In this document: positions 17,991 to 26,549 of the stretch, in pieces
How the letters are laid out: every line of letters starts with the position of its first letter
Position numbering within the stretch: the stretch's first letter is position 1
Origin: CAWDMN01 sp963803155
GTDB lineage: Bacteria; Acidobacteriota; Terriglobia; Versatilivoradales; Versatilivoraceae
Direction of reading: 5' to 3'
Assembly: GCA_963803155.1 (NCBI GenBank)
Contig: CAWDMN010000034.1
Span: 1 to 64,000 of the forward strand
Length of the DNA stretch: 64,000 nucleotides
Notes under the pieces: model-generated
The model's input: the letters and a program-made list of their open reading frames with translations, nothing else
Told to the model about the DNA's origin: nothing
Database searches by the model: none
Translations under genes and position numbers: made by a program

Positions 17991-19226
17991 AATATATCTT
18001 TCCACCATTTACCTCGATGTAGCCAGATTCAACTGCAGGCGGTTCCCCCGCTTGGCCTTGCCGTTGCAGCTGGGGTGCGCGCGGGGCCTTAATCTCTTCA
18101 GGCCCCTGGTACAGTCTGAGATGAGTCATCACGCCTTTTGCGTCCTTTAGAAATTCAACCTGGGCATCAATTATTTTTGTGAAGAACTTCGTATCAGTCT
18201 TGGCAAATAAAGGGAACTTCTGCTGACCCATGGCCTGTGCAACCAGTTGATCACCTTCCAATGTGATTACAAGATCAAATCCCGGCCGCAGTTCATAGGT
18301 GCCAGGATTTTTGAAGACACAGTGATTTCATTCCGCACCAGCACCGTTTCGCTGGTTCGAGGCGCCTTCATATCACGCCCGTCCTGATGCAATATCAGGC
18401 CGGTAACGGTACCTTTCTCGTCCCTGGTAAATTCGATTTCGGCAGCCACTGCTTTGTAGAAAAATTTATCGTCGGAGCTGGCAAACAAAGGCAATTTGAC
18501 CTGTCCTGACGCTTGCGCCATCAATTGGCCGTTTTCCAATGTGACCATAACGCCGAATTTAGGGCTCAATTGGTAGGTTCCAATATAGCCTTCCAGGATC
18601 TTCGGTAAAACCGTGATTTCCTTTCGGTCAGAATACAATGCGGGTTGACTCGCTGGAGGTATGATCCCATTCATGCGAAGGTACACGGCAAGCTGGCCGT
18701 AGTGATCCGATGCATGCCAGATCGCGAGCGTCGTAAGCCCTAGACGTGTGGACTTGCCGCCATACGGTCCGCCTGCCGGATCGAGTGCATTGGCCGGCGT
18801 CATCGTTCTGAGCACGCTTTGCCCATAGTCGAACGACTCGCGCAGGTACGTCATAATTTCGGCCTTCGTCTTTGCCGGACTTGGACCGCCAGTACGGCAC
18901 CCGGGCGGGGGTTCCTTTTTCTCGATTTCGTTGAAGAAAGCAAAATTGCCGCACGCGACATGTTTGACTTGCTCTCCAAATGTCCGCGCGTCCTTGAACT
19001 CGCCGTTCGTCGGCTTAAATCCGTATTTCTCGGCTGGCATGGCATCGGCCAGACTGACAAACGATCTCTCGATCATCGAGAACCATTGCGCGACGGTGGC
19101 CGCCATGGGGTCGATGTGCTCCTGCGCAACCCCGCGAGCGGCAAACGGCTGAGACACCAGGACTACGAGCACTGAAATGAGGCATCGGCGAGCGTTCCTG
19201 CCTTCCCTGGAGTGATTCGCTTTCAT
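17960..19226 (-). pseudogene. DinB-DUF3471-DUF3471 chimera, frameshifted
   Basis: Secreted or membrane-anchored DinB-like protein. Signal MKANHSREGRNARRCLISVL; a DinB helical bundle to about residue 190 (ends LAIWHASDHYGQLAVYLRMN); then one DUF3471 domain (GTYQLSPKFGVMVTLENGQL). The frame shifts near 18310 into a second DUF3471 copy (GTYELRPGFDLVITLEGDQL). It then runs into GYIEVNGGKIYYEAAGKG, which looks like the beginning of an alpha/beta hydrolase, and collides with the DUF2314 remnant. At least three gene fragments are joined without attC between them. Confidence 0.65.
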
Positions 19227-19285
19227 TTTTTGGATCTCCTCTCAGAGAATTCTACATCTCCTCAACGTCACCACACTCTTAACCC

Positions 19286-19342
19286 ACCGAACGACGCGTT
19301 GAGCCGCCGCAGTACAAGGTCGGCTCCGACGCTTGGTTGCCA
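19286..19342 (-). repeat. attC, short
   Basis: R' ACCGAAC, R'' GTTGCCA; inner GAGCCGCCGC and GGTCGGCTC. Ends the cupin-like cassette. Confidence 0.75.
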
Positions 19343-19377
19343 GAGGCAATTGTCGATTGTGTTATAGCAATTGATCC

Positions 19378-19791
19378 TTAACGCGCCTTTTTGAGTTCTA
19401 TGCGAATAGCGTGCAGTGGAAACGTATCCACATTTTCCAAGTAGTGCCCCTGTGCGATCGGAAGCCATCTGACACCTTTTGGGCGAACACCAAGATCACG
19501 GGAGCTTCCGTCCTGTAGATGTTCAATCAAGTGAGGAGAGGACTCGAGGTAGATCACAGAGGGGTAACGATGAACATGCAAACGTTCGCGAGTCCCTGGC
19601 GCAATGCTGACCTCGAGAACACGAACTTCCTCGTTTTCGAGGAGGACTTTGTGATTTTCCGGGGCCGCAACGGTTGCATCCAATTCTGGTCTCCACCAGC
19701 GGTCAAAGTTTCCGCCGGTTTGTTCGGCCAACTTTAATCCAGCCATAATCAGCACTGCGGCGACTGCGAAAAAGGTGATTCTGATGCGCAT
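19378..19791 (-). CDS. Secreted cupin-like protein
   Basis: 137 aa starting MRIRITFFAVAAVLIMAGLK after GGAGG; signal or anchor at the N-terminus. The core NEEVRVLEVSIAPGTRERLH and HRYPSVIYLESSPHLIEHL has the strand pattern and His residues of a cupin barrel. Metal binding and role unknown. The long frame to 19881 starts upstream of the cassette's own ribosome site, so the shorter start is preferred. Confidence 0.7.
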   Translation of the reverse strand: MRIRITFFAVAAVLIMAGLKLAEQTGGNFDRWWRPELDATVAAPENHKVLLENEEVRVLEVSIAPGTRERLHVHRYPSVIYLESSPHLIEHLQDGSSRDLGVRPKGVRWLPIAQGHYLENVDTFPLHAIRIELKKAR

Positions 19792-19862
19792 GGCATCCTC
19801 CCGAATCGAACCTGCGGCTGAACCAAACCGACAGTAGCTGGTAGCCGGAGGTTGTTTATGAG

Positions 19863-19919
19863 ACCTAACGCTCAGCTTCATCCGCCGAGCGAAGCGAAGT
19901 CGATTGAAAACTGCTAGTC
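19863..19919 (-). repeat. attC, short, irregular
   Basis: R' ACCTAAC and R'' GCTAGTC (one change). Inner stem is weak. Ends the CPBP protease cassette. Confidence 0.6.
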
Positions 19920-20777
19920 GGCAACCCTACGCGATCCTCCAATTCGCCTGAGCTGCCATACTGAATGCAGCACAATAAAAAGCAAGGTAGCCACAACAGC
20001 GCACGTGATGAGGAACGGCTGGTCGACGCCTGTCTCCGAGATTGGCCGTGCGGTGAAGTCGCCAGCGATGCCGGTCCACCAATAGGCAAACAGCCCCACA
20101 TCCATCAATACGTGGCCGATCATGCTCGGAATGAGAGAGCGAGAGGACCAAGCGACAAGCCCGAGCAGCACCCCCGCGCCAAACACGATCGGCGCCATTT
20201 CAACCATCGCCCAGGTTTTGGTGAGATGCAAAAGCATGAAAGACATTGAGGAGACGAGAATGGCGATCGGCGCGCCATGACGTTCTTCAATCGGCTGTTG
20301 CATATAGCCACGAAACCCGGCCTCTTCGCAAATTCCCGCTGAAGCCGCCGACACTACTACGGCGATCCACCTCAGAGGAGGAGAAGGAATAAAGGACAAA
20401 TTGTAACCGTGCCGGAACGCCTCAATCGGAAAAGGCGTGAAGCGGAATAGCAAAACGATCGTGGCGTGAATCGTGGCTGCGAAGGAGAGCGCGGCTAGGA
20501 GGCCCCAGAACCATTGTGCTGGCGACAATGTGCCACTCCGGAAAGCGGCACTGCGTGCTGTGTGCATGCTTCGCGGCGGACCGCCGCCGCGCGCCCACCA
20601 GACATAGAGCCCGAGGAACGCCATTTCGACGGTCGCGCCGAGCGGCACGCCGAGACTCAACAGCAATGGCGGCCACACATTGGCGGCGATAAGCGAAACG
20701 AGAACTCCGGAAATAACGGTCCGCGGTGAACCGTGCAATGTCGCCCAACGACCAGGTGGAACCTCTTGCGCTGTCAT
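19914..20777 (-). CDS. CPBP family intramembrane metalloprotease
   Basis: 287 aa, about eight helices. The catalytic signature is present: EEAGFRGYM (EExxR motif), MLLHLTKTWA with the first late His and IPSMIGHVLMD with the second. CPBP/Abi proteins are Rce1-like peptidases linked to bacteriocin immunity and other self-protection roles; the target is unknown. Complete cassette gene between attC 19863 and the long attC 20796. Confidence 0.88.
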   Translation of the reverse strand: MTAQEVPPGRWATLHGSPRTVISGVLVSLIAANVWPPLLLSLGVPLGATVEMAFLGLYVWWARGGGPPRSMHTARSAAFRSGTLSPAQWFWGLLAALSFAATIHATIVLLFRFTPFPIEAFRHGYNLSFIPSPPLRWIAVVVSAASAGICEEAGFRGYMQQPIEERHGAPIAILVSSMSFMLLHLTKTWAMVEMAPIVFGAGVLLGLVAWSSRSLIPSMIGHVLMDVGLFAYWWTGIAGDFTARPISETGVDQPFLITCAVVATLLFIVLHSVWQLRRIGGSRRVAD

Positions 20778-20795
20778 CGCCGTTGCCTTCTGCCG

Positions 20796-20930
20796 TCTAA
20801 CGTTTCCGGCTCACCCGCGGCGGCCTGCACCTGGGTGACCTCGGAGTGATTGAACTGGAAATTGCCACTGCCGTTTAACGGGGCTCTCTGGTCCGTCAGC
20901 TGACGGATCGGGTGCAGGTGGTGGTTCAGC
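20796..20930 (-). repeat. attC, long
   Basis: R' GTCTAAC, R'' GTTCAGC, 135 bp. Shares GGCTCACCCGCGGCGGCCTG with attC 43583/46752 and carries CCGTCAGCTGACGG. Followed by about 130 bp without an ORF. Confidence 0.85.
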
Positions 20931-21066
20931 GGCGCCGCGAAATGGCGACCGCTAACAGCAACCTAATCGGCGCGGACCAGAGGCAACGAAACATGACCGC
21001 CAACCCGCCCCTACGGGATCGACGAACTCGGCGGAGGCCGAGGAACGGCCGCAAGACGCACTCAAC

Positions 21067-21107
21067 TCCTAACCTAAGACCAGTCCATTATTCACTGTCT
21101 GTTAGAA
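21067..21107 (-). repeat. attC, very short
   Basis: R' TCCTAAC, R'' GTTAGAA; stem AGACCAGT/ACTGTCT with one bulge; 41 bp. Ends the alpha/beta hydrolase cassette. Confidence 0.65.
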
Positions 21108-21123
21108 AATGCCATTTAAACTG

Positions 21124-22134
21124 CTACTTCAGGCTGACAAGAAAGGCGCGCATTTCACGCAGCACGTCCGGTTCATTTGACAGGAATATGTGATGCATAC
21201 CACGCAGCCGGATCACGCGCGCCTTACGCACACCATCTTCAAACGCCTTCGCTTGCTTTTCGGTTAAGGCATCGAGGGTTGTGAAATAAGCGTCAGCCGC
21301 CTTCCGCACCGCGGGATCTGAACTCTTGGTCATCCAGGTCTCTCGAACGTGGGGGATTGCGAAAATGACAAGCGCGGGCACCGGAATGTCCGCATACCTT
21401 CTCGTAGCCGTCATCATCGTCATAAGCGCCGACGACCCGGGAAAATTGCGGGCTTTCGCGGGTCGTCCATCGGGCGTCGGCTCCCAAGTCTGGCGGAACT
21501 CCGCCTCCGGCATTCGGAATCCATACTCTTGTGCATCCCAGCTCTGCAATGCGCTGAAGCTGACCAAATCGGAGTCACCCGGTATCGGAGGTTGAGGCCC
21601 GCTGATCTGAAACTCCTTCATCGTTGGCCCCTTGCCATTCTCGAATGCGTAAGGATATCCGGCCTCAAGATAGACCAGCCCCGCGACGCGATCCGGACGA
21701 GATGTAGCTGCCGAACTCAATTCCGCGCCAGCGACGGAGTGTCCCACCAAGACGGGTTTTTTGAGTTTAAGCGCGTCCAAGACGGCCAGCACGTCGTCAC
21801 CCAGTCCATCCCCCCGCTCCGAAGCTGAAGAACTGGACGCGCCGAACCCGCGTCGGGTAATGCCGTAGACATGGCAATTGGACGTGAGCTTGGGTGCGAA
21901 CTCATCAAATATATGTGCTGTGTTCCCGCCTCCGGCAAGCAAGACCACAGGCCTGCCAGAACCGCCCCAATCGAGCACTTCTAGCCGGACGTCTTTGTCA
22001 ACGGTTACAAACTGAATGGTATGGGGCGATGGGTCCTGCCAAGAGTCACCCTGCCGTGAATAAAGCGGAGCCAGAAGGGCAATAAGCAATAGGGAACCGC
22101 CGAACTGACTTTGTCGTCGCACAGATTTCTTCAT
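21124..22134 (-). CDS. Secreted alpha/beta hydrolase
   Basis: 336 aa from MKKSVRRQSQFGGSLLLIAL (signal peptide). The nucleophile elbow is VLVGHSVAGAELS, the oxyanion region is VVLLAGGGNTAHIFDEFAP, and the catalytic His is in RLRGMHHIFLSN. A typical fold for hydrolysing esters or similar bonds; substrate unknown. The longer frame to 22251 reads back through the neighbouring attC and is not used. Confidence 0.87.
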   Translation of the reverse strand: MKKSVRRQSQFGGSLLLIALLAPLYSRQGDSWQDPSPHTIQFVTVDKDVRLEVLDWGGSGRPVVLLAGGGNTAHIFDEFAPKLTSNCHVYGITRRGFGASSSSASERGDGLGDDVLAVLDALKLKKPVLVGHSVAGAELSSAATSRPDRVAGLVYLEAGYPYAFENGKGPTMKEFQISGPQPPIPGDSDLVSFSALQSWDAQEYGFRMPEAEFRQTWEPTPDGRPAKARNFPGSSALMTMMTATRRYADIPVPALVIFAIPHVRETWMTKSSDPAVRKAADAYFTTLDALTEKQAKAFEDGVRKARVIRLRGMHHIFLSNEPDVLREMRAFLVSLK

Positions 22135-22151
22135 CCGCTTGAGCCATTGCA

Positions 22152-22721
22152 CTATGTCGACCTCATTCTTCCCAGCCGCTGAACGCTGCGCCCCAGCCGC
22201 CGCGTTTTTTGCGGTCGGCTGGAGGCGGCTTGTTCGGCGTTCTGCGCGCAATTATACGTGAGCTGGACAATACCGCTCTTGAACGGCTTTGCTGCCACGA
22301 GACGTAGGGGGTCTGACTGCGACGAGTGTGGCGCGAATAGGGACACGCCCGAGGCGAGAAGAATCGGGAACACTGAGAGGATGTAACGCGAGAAGAGCCG
22401 CTCGCCGTGAAACGACGCTGCCAGCAACTCGACAATCTCACGTGGCGTCTGAGAAGTAAGCGTGATGCTAGGATGAAGTACTTGAAGATCACGTTGCGTG
22501 AAAACCCACGAGGGCTTCTCTGGCGAAAGCCAGTACCCCAGCTTCAGCGCAAACTCATACGTGTGGCTACCGAGCAGAAGTGCATCTACTGAAGCCTGCG
22601 GGTCGCCGACTCCGTGATCCTCTCCCGTCGTGCGGAAGCGCGAGAGCCAATCAACGCCGCCATCAGCTGTTGCAATGTATCCGTCCAAGCTCGCAGCGAC
22701 GTGGTAAACGATCTCGGCCAT
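22152..22721 (-). CDS. RibD C-terminal/DHFR-like reductase with internal deletion
   Basis: Starts MAEIVYHVAASLDGYIATAD, the N-terminus of the dihydrofolate reductase-like RibD_C family, and has the late segment SRYILSVFPILLASG. Between LVELLAA-like sequence and RYILSV the family's Gly-rich NADPH segment (WLVGGG-type, about 25 residues) is missing in frame. The intact second copy at 38118 keeps FVGGGAVSGE. Cofactor binding is therefore doubtful. The C-terminus runs on through the attC. Confidence 0.75.
   Translation of the reverse strand: MAEIVYHVAASLDGYIATADGGVDWLSRFRTTGEDHGVGDPQASVDALLLGSHTYEFALKLGYWLSPEKPSWVFTQRDLQVLHPSITLTSQTPREIVELLAASFHGERLFSRYILSVFPILLASGVSLFAPHSSQSDPLRLVAAKPFKSGIVQLTYNCAQNAEQAASSRPQKTRRLGRSVQRLGRMRST
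22178..22238 (-). repeat. attC, short
   Basis: R' GCTGAAC, R'' GTTCGGC; stem CCAGCCGCCGC/GCGGTCGGCTGG. Ends the DHFR-like cassette; that ORF reads through it to a stop at 22152. Confidence 0.9.
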
Positions 22722-22734
22722 GGCACGTCCTTTC

Positions 22735-22794
22735 GCGTAACGCCTGGCATCAGCGGGCGCACGCTTTTTCTGCGATCCGCTGATGCCATTAGTC
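22735..22794 (-). repeat. attC, short
   Basis: R' GCGTAAC; R'' ATTAGTC (one change). Stem GGCATCAGCGG/CCGCTGATGCC. Ends the DUF1761 cassette. Confidence 0.75.
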
Positions 22795-22823
22795 CGCTTC
22801 GCCAACTTCTCTTGGCAGCTTCG

Positions 22824-23228
22824 TTATTGCCAGCTTGACAGAATTGCTCCCATGACGAGCAATGAGACAAGCCAGAACGAGTTGTCGAGGAGCCAGAGCT
22901 TCCAGGATCTCTTTTCGTAAATCACATTGGTCAGGGTTACGGGAGCAATGAATCCTATCCAACTAAAGAAACCTCCCATTAAGCCCCCGGAGATGCCACC
23001 CATCTTAACAAACGCATTTCCGAACACAATCGAATGTAGGAGAACGAAACTCATTATCAGCGATCCAATGAAGACTACCACGATGCTGACTGGTGATGGC
23101 TTCATATCAGGAATACCCGTGAGCTTTTTCCAGAGCTTACCGAAAATAACCGCGTACCAAACAGTGGCAATAAGGTAATTTGCCAGCGCAGCAACGAAAA
23201 CCGCGAGATAGTTGACGTGTACTTCCAT
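22824..23228 (-). CDS. DUF1761 family membrane protein
   Basis: 134 aa, four helices. MEVHVNYLAVFVAALANYLI and ATVWYAVIFGKLWKKLTGI are the family opening; the helices end YEKRSWKLWLLDNSFWLVSL. Function unknown. Complete, with a short gap to attC on both sides. Confidence 0.85.
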   Translation of the reverse strand: MEVHVNYLAVFVAALANYLIATVWYAVIFGKLWKKLTGIPDMKPSPVSIVVVFIGSLIMSFVLLHSIVFGNAFVKMGGISGGLMGGFFSWIGFIAPVTLTNVIYEKRSWKLWLLDNSFWLVSLLVMGAILSSWQ

Positions 23229-23307
23229 GACTGAATTTCCTTTGATTGTTTGAGTTTGTATATAAGTTTGTTGCTTTGATGTCGTTTCACCCCATCAGCA
23301 TTTAGCA

Positions 23308-23369
23308 GTCCGAGGGTCTCGGCATCAGCTGCGGCGTGGAACGCCGGCAGCTGCATGCCGTTGTTAGTT
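23308..23369 (-). repeat. attC, short, R' mutated
   Basis: R' GTCCGAG (C to G at the last base), R'' GTTAGTT; stem GGCATCAGCTGC/GCAGCTGCATGCC. Ends the SRPBCC cassette 23404. Confidence 0.7.
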
Positions 23370-23403
23370 GCTCGGAAGGTTAGCGTTGAGTAAAACTTAC
23401 ATG

Positions 23404-23886
23404 TCAGTGTGCTACGATACCCTTGGGATAACGATCCGCCACAAGATTCAGCCTGATGTTATGTTCGAGCAGTGCTTTCAGGCCCGCGAGTACCAGCGCA
23501 AATCCTTGAGTCGAGTCGGTCGCCTGTTTTACAAGTGCGTCTCCGTCGCCAGTGAAGCCAGCATTCGTGATGCTGACGAACGTTGTGCCATCCTCCCGGG
23601 ACGCAAAGATCCATTCCACGGTGGTTGGATTGCCGTATCCCGGCCACTCGATGACAATGCGCTTATTCGGTTCAATGGCTTTCGCAGTCACCGGCATTGA
23701 GATCCCGTACATTTCCCATTCCCATTGAACCTGCTTGCCGACCTCGAGCCTTCCACTGCTTTTCGTGAACCAGAACTTCGCGGTGATGTCGGGATTTATG
23801 AATGCCTCGAACACTTCCGCGGCAGGCTTGCGGATGAGCATTCCGGTTTTTGCGATCGGCACTCGCTTAAGCTGCAGATTGTCCAT
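23404..23886 (-). CDS. SRPBCC (AHSA1-like) protein
   Basis: 160 aa START-like ligand-binding fold. PAAEVFEAFINPDITAKFWF at the start, KRIVIEWPGYGNPTTVEW in the middle and QGFALVLAGLKALLEH at the end are the AHSA1 pattern. Small-molecule or chaperone role unknown. A second, unrelated SRPBCC cassette is at 26791. Confidence 0.87.
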   Translation of the reverse strand: MDNLQLKRVPIAKTGMLIRKPAAEVFEAFINPDITAKFWFTKSSGRLEVGKQVQWEWEMYGISMPVTAKAIEPNKRIVIEWPGYGNPTTVEWIFASREDGTTFVSITNAGFTGDGDALVKQATDSTQGFALVLAGLKALLEHNIRLNLVADRYPKGIVAH

Positions 23887-23903
23887 TTTGTATCCTTTGA
23901 TCA

Positions 23904-23959
23904 GCTAATGTGCTGATCAAAGGCGGCTATATGCCGTCCGGTGGATTAGCTGGTTAGAG
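23904..23959 (-). repeat. attC, short, degenerate
   Basis: R' AGCTAAT, R'' GTTAGAG. Overlaps a perfect palindrome TTTGATCAGC-taatgt-GCTGATCAAA at 23897-23922. Ends the 23982 cassette. Confidence 0.6.
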
Positions 23960-23981
23960 CCCGCCACTAAAAGAATGGGGA

Positions 23982-24590
23982 CTAATTAATCCTTCTTTTA
24001 GTAAATGGAATTAACATGGGTACTTCATGTTGATATTTGATATAAGGATCACCAAATTCCATAACAAGTTTATTTTCTTCAAGCCTTGTTCCAATAAGAA
24101 TATAAAGCGTCAACACTGTATTTACAACTATATCCAATATTCTGAAAGTCTGGCTCCATAAATATATTATCAAAGCGAAATACATAGGATGCCTTATTAT
24201 CCCTAATAACCCGTTTTTTCTAATAATCTTGGATTGATCTGTTTTCCTTTTTTCCCCAAAGTCCAGTATCTGGCGGATTCCAAAAAATGATAACGAATCA
24301 TAATCGAAGAAAAAAGCCCAAAAAAACATGAGCAAAGAACCTGAAATAAGCACATACCGGACAATAGTAAGAGGAAATCCATAAGTTACAATTGCCTGAT
24401 CATTGAATTGTGCGGTAAATTTGATTAATGGAACAAGTAAGATAAATGAAATCATCACGTAAGCAAGCCTGTAAAAGGCATAATAGTTCTTCGATAAGCG
24501 AGCCATTAGATTTGTGAATCTTATACTAATCAAGAAGCTATGAAGTGAACAGTATCCTGTCCACATTAATACAATTAATAAATATTTCAT
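23982..24590 (-). CDS. NnrU/isoprenylcysteine methyltransferase-like membrane protein
   Basis: 202 aa from MKYLLIVLMWTGYCSLHSFL, about five helices. IIRHPMYFALIIYLWSQTF and the late EENKLVMEFGDPYIKYQHEV are the PEMT/ICMT signature. AT-rich like the 14141 gene. The long frame to 24806 crosses the neighbouring attC and is rejected. Second ICMT-like cassette in the array (the first is at 7803); substrate unknown. Confidence 0.8.
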   Translation of the reverse strand: MKYLLIVLMWTGYCSLHSFLISIRFTNLMARLSKNYYAFYRLAYVMISFILLVPLIKFTAQFNDQAIVTYGFPLTIVRYVLISGSLLMFFWAFFFDYDSLSFFGIRQILDFGEKRKTDQSKIIRKNGLLGIIRHPMYFALIIYLWSQTFRILDIVVNTVLTLYILIGTRLEENKLVMEFGDPYIKYQHEVPMLIPFTKRRIN

Positions 24591-24625
24591 TTTATAAGTT
24601 TTTCCCGATGTGTATATTTTGTTTG

Positions 24626-24730
24626 CCGCAACACCGCTGCTCACCTGCCAGTGCGCCTTCCGGCGCCGGGGAACATCCCCGGCAAGCGCGTGCTTTACGC
24701 GCCGGTCCAGGTGGAGCGGCTTTGTGGGTG
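24626..24730 (-). repeat. attC, long
   Basis: R' CCGCAAC, R'' GTGGGTG (one change); outer stem GCTCACCTG/CAGGTGGAGC and an inner hairpin CGGGGAACATCCCCG. Ends the flavodoxin cassette. Confidence 0.75.
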
Positions 24731-24742
24731 GCGACTGAAGTC

Positions 24743-25251
24743 TTATGGCGCTTCTCGCAACAGTACGTCCGAGATGCTGCCGGCCCATGCGCCGATGGCC
24801 TTCCAATCACGAAAGTCGCCAAGAGGTGCTTTGACGTTCTTGAGCATCCATTTCTCGATTAGGTTCAGTTTCTTCATATCCACTGCGCCATGAAAGACAG
24901 CGATGTCACGGGGGTGGATGCGATCGGCGATGGGTTGGGGAAGTTCCAGTCATGCAGCAATGCCACCATGTCGCCTTCGCCCGTGGGGCCGCTTGAAAAC
25001 AGCCAAACCGGCCGCTTAACCAACACCTTCTCGTTGGCCTTCAAGAACGTCGCTGCTGCCTTGCGCCATTGGCCTATGTAAACCGCGCTTCCCAATACAA
25101 CTGCCTTGTAAAGAGTCAGGTCTTTGACGCGATCCGCGGGCAGCACGTCGGTGCGCAGGTTTGCTTGGCGATGCACTTGACCAATCTTCTCGGCAATCTC
25201 TGCCGTCGCACCGTGCTTGGTGCCGTAGGCCACCAGAACTTGAATGTCCAT
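24743..25251 (-). pseudogene. Flavodoxin domain protein, frameshifted
   Basis: N-terminal part MDIQVLVAYGTKHGATAEIA holds the FMN phosphate loop, then VVLGSAVYIGQWRKAA and VWLFSSGPTGEGD. The frame is lost near 24940. The other frame continues QPIADRIHPRDIAVFHGAVD and KAIGAWAGSISDVLL to a stop at 24743. Protoporphyrinogen oxidase HemG-like flavodoxins have this layout. One base change would restore the gene, so a sequencing error is possible. Confidence 0.75.
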
Positions 25252-25288
25252 TCATCCTCCATTTATTTGAGAGGTGGCTGTAATTGCC

Positions 25289-25346
25289 GCCCAACGCTGC
25301 GCCTTAGCCGCCGCGCTTTTTGCGGTTGGCTGAAGGAGGGTTGGGC
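25289..25346 (-). repeat. attC, short
   Basis: R' GCCCAAC, R'' GTTGGGC; stem TTAGCCGCCGC/GCGGTTGGCTGAA. Ends the SnoaL-like cassette. Confidence 0.9.
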
Positions 25347-25356
25347 CTCAAGGCCC

Positions 25357-25851
25357 TCACTTGGCGACTTGATACACCCGCGCCAGCCGGATGCGCCATC
25401 CCGAATCCGAGCGTATGCCAAGGCCGAACCCTTTGTAGTGGACAAGAGGCATTTGGGTGCTTCCCGTCTTGGAGTCCGCTCGTAGGATGTCGACTTCGAA
25501 GTCCACGGCAACCAGGTCTGGATTCATGATCTCGAAATCCCTTATGGTAGTTAGATGCCGTAGGTCGGGGGGCAACTTCGCGAACACCTTCCCGTAATGT
25601 CCGCTGATCTCAGCGCGTCCACGCAATGCGATCCCTTCACCGGGAAACCCAAAACTCCCATCTTCCGAGAATACGGCGCTAAACCGAGCGGGCTCACGCG
25701 CGTTCCAGGCCGCGTCCAGCTCTTGCACTACCGCTGCGATTGCCTCGCGGTTTGGCGGACTCGCACTCGGAGCCCGCCGTGCGAGAGCGCTGGCCCAAGG
25801 CAGAAGAATGGCAAGGCCGATAAGGATGCAGCGATACATTCGCTCGTGCAT
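25357..25851 (-). CDS. Secreted SnoaL/NTF2-like protein
   Basis: 164 aa. Signal peptide MHERMYRCILIGLAILLPWA then a SnoaL-type cone fold: AIAAVVQELDAAWNAREPAR, FSEDGSFGFPGEGIALRGRA and GWRIRLARVYQVAK. Such domains are calcium/calmodulin kinase II association-like or small hydrolases; activity here unknown. Complete. Confidence 0.82.
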   Translation of the reverse strand: MHERMYRCILIGLAILLPWASALARRAPSASPPNREAIAAVVQELDAAWNAREPARFSAVFSEDGSFGFPGEGIALRGRAEISGHYGKVFAKLPPDLRHLTTIRDFEIMNPDLVAVDFEVDILRADSKTGSTQMPLVHYKGFGLGIRSDSGWRIRLARVYQVAK

Positions 25852-26023
25852 AAACTACCTCCGCAATAACTCCGGCATTGCCAGGGCTGGGTCGATCTTA
25901 CGCCTTAGGGTTAAACAGTGACAACGGTACCCTGCGCGCTTCCCAACCCACACCGGCTACAAAATACGTTATGAGTGCGCCGTCGATCCAAGAGTCTTCC
26001 CTGGCAACACGTCCGTCACTGAG

Positions 26024-26102
26024 GCCCAACGACAATGCTCACCCGCCCGGAATGGCGCGTGCCAGCGCGCTATTCCGGGTTGGGCAGAGCAATTGGTTCG
26101 GA
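26024..26102 (-). repeat. attC, short with extended stem
   Basis: R' GCCCAAC, R'' GTTCGGA; arms CAATGCTCACCC...GAGCAATTG and inner CCCGGAAT/ATTCCGGG. The stop of the nucleotidyltransferase lies inside it. Confidence 0.8.
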
Positions 26103-26549
26103 ACGTTTGAGGGATTCCAGTGCTTCTACGTCGGCGATGTCTTTGGTTCTTCCAGAGGCCCGTTTGTTTCGAATTAGATCGTCGACAGAAGGAATATGCA
26201 CTTCGATTCCTTCGAGGTTTATTGACAGCGACCGTTCAAACGTCTCACGAAACTGAAGCCCGGATGCAGCAGTGATAAGATCGATTCGTCGAGGGGCAAC
26301 GCCGATCTGAAAGAGGGTTCCATCCTTCTGAAGGTCTTCCAGCGTCAGGTTGTGAATCGGTGCGCCGAAACGGCGTAATGCTCTTAAAACGGCCGCAGCG
26401 TTCTCAAGGGATGGCATGACCCAAATATCGATATCCATGGTGGCTCGGGGATAACCGTGGGCAGCCATTGCATAGGCTCCGACGAGAAGGAATTTAACTT
26501 GCTCGTCGGACAAGGCGTGTAATATGTCGCTGTAGTCTTCGTTTAGCAT
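26070..26549 (-). CDS. Nucleotidyltransferase (MNT/DUF6036-type), likely toxin-antitoxin component
   Basis: About 159 aa from MLNEDYSDILHALSDEQVKF. The polymerase-beta-like core is VGAYAMAAHGYPRATMDIDI (G...D-x-D metal site), then GVAPRRIDLITAASGL and a C-terminal NKRASGRTKDIADVEALESL. Such proteins pair with small partners in AbiE or MNT-type modules. Here a 63-aa gene overlaps the start by 56 bp on the same strand, supporting a two-gene module. Confidence 0.8.
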   Translation of the reverse strand: MLNEDYSDILHALSDEQVKFLLVGAYAMAAHGYPRATMDIDIWVMPSLENAAAVLRALRRFGAPIHNLTLEDLQKDGTLFQIGVAPRRIDLITAASGLQFRETFERSLSINLEGIEVHIPSVDDLIRNKRASGRTKDIADVEALESLKRSEPIALPNPE

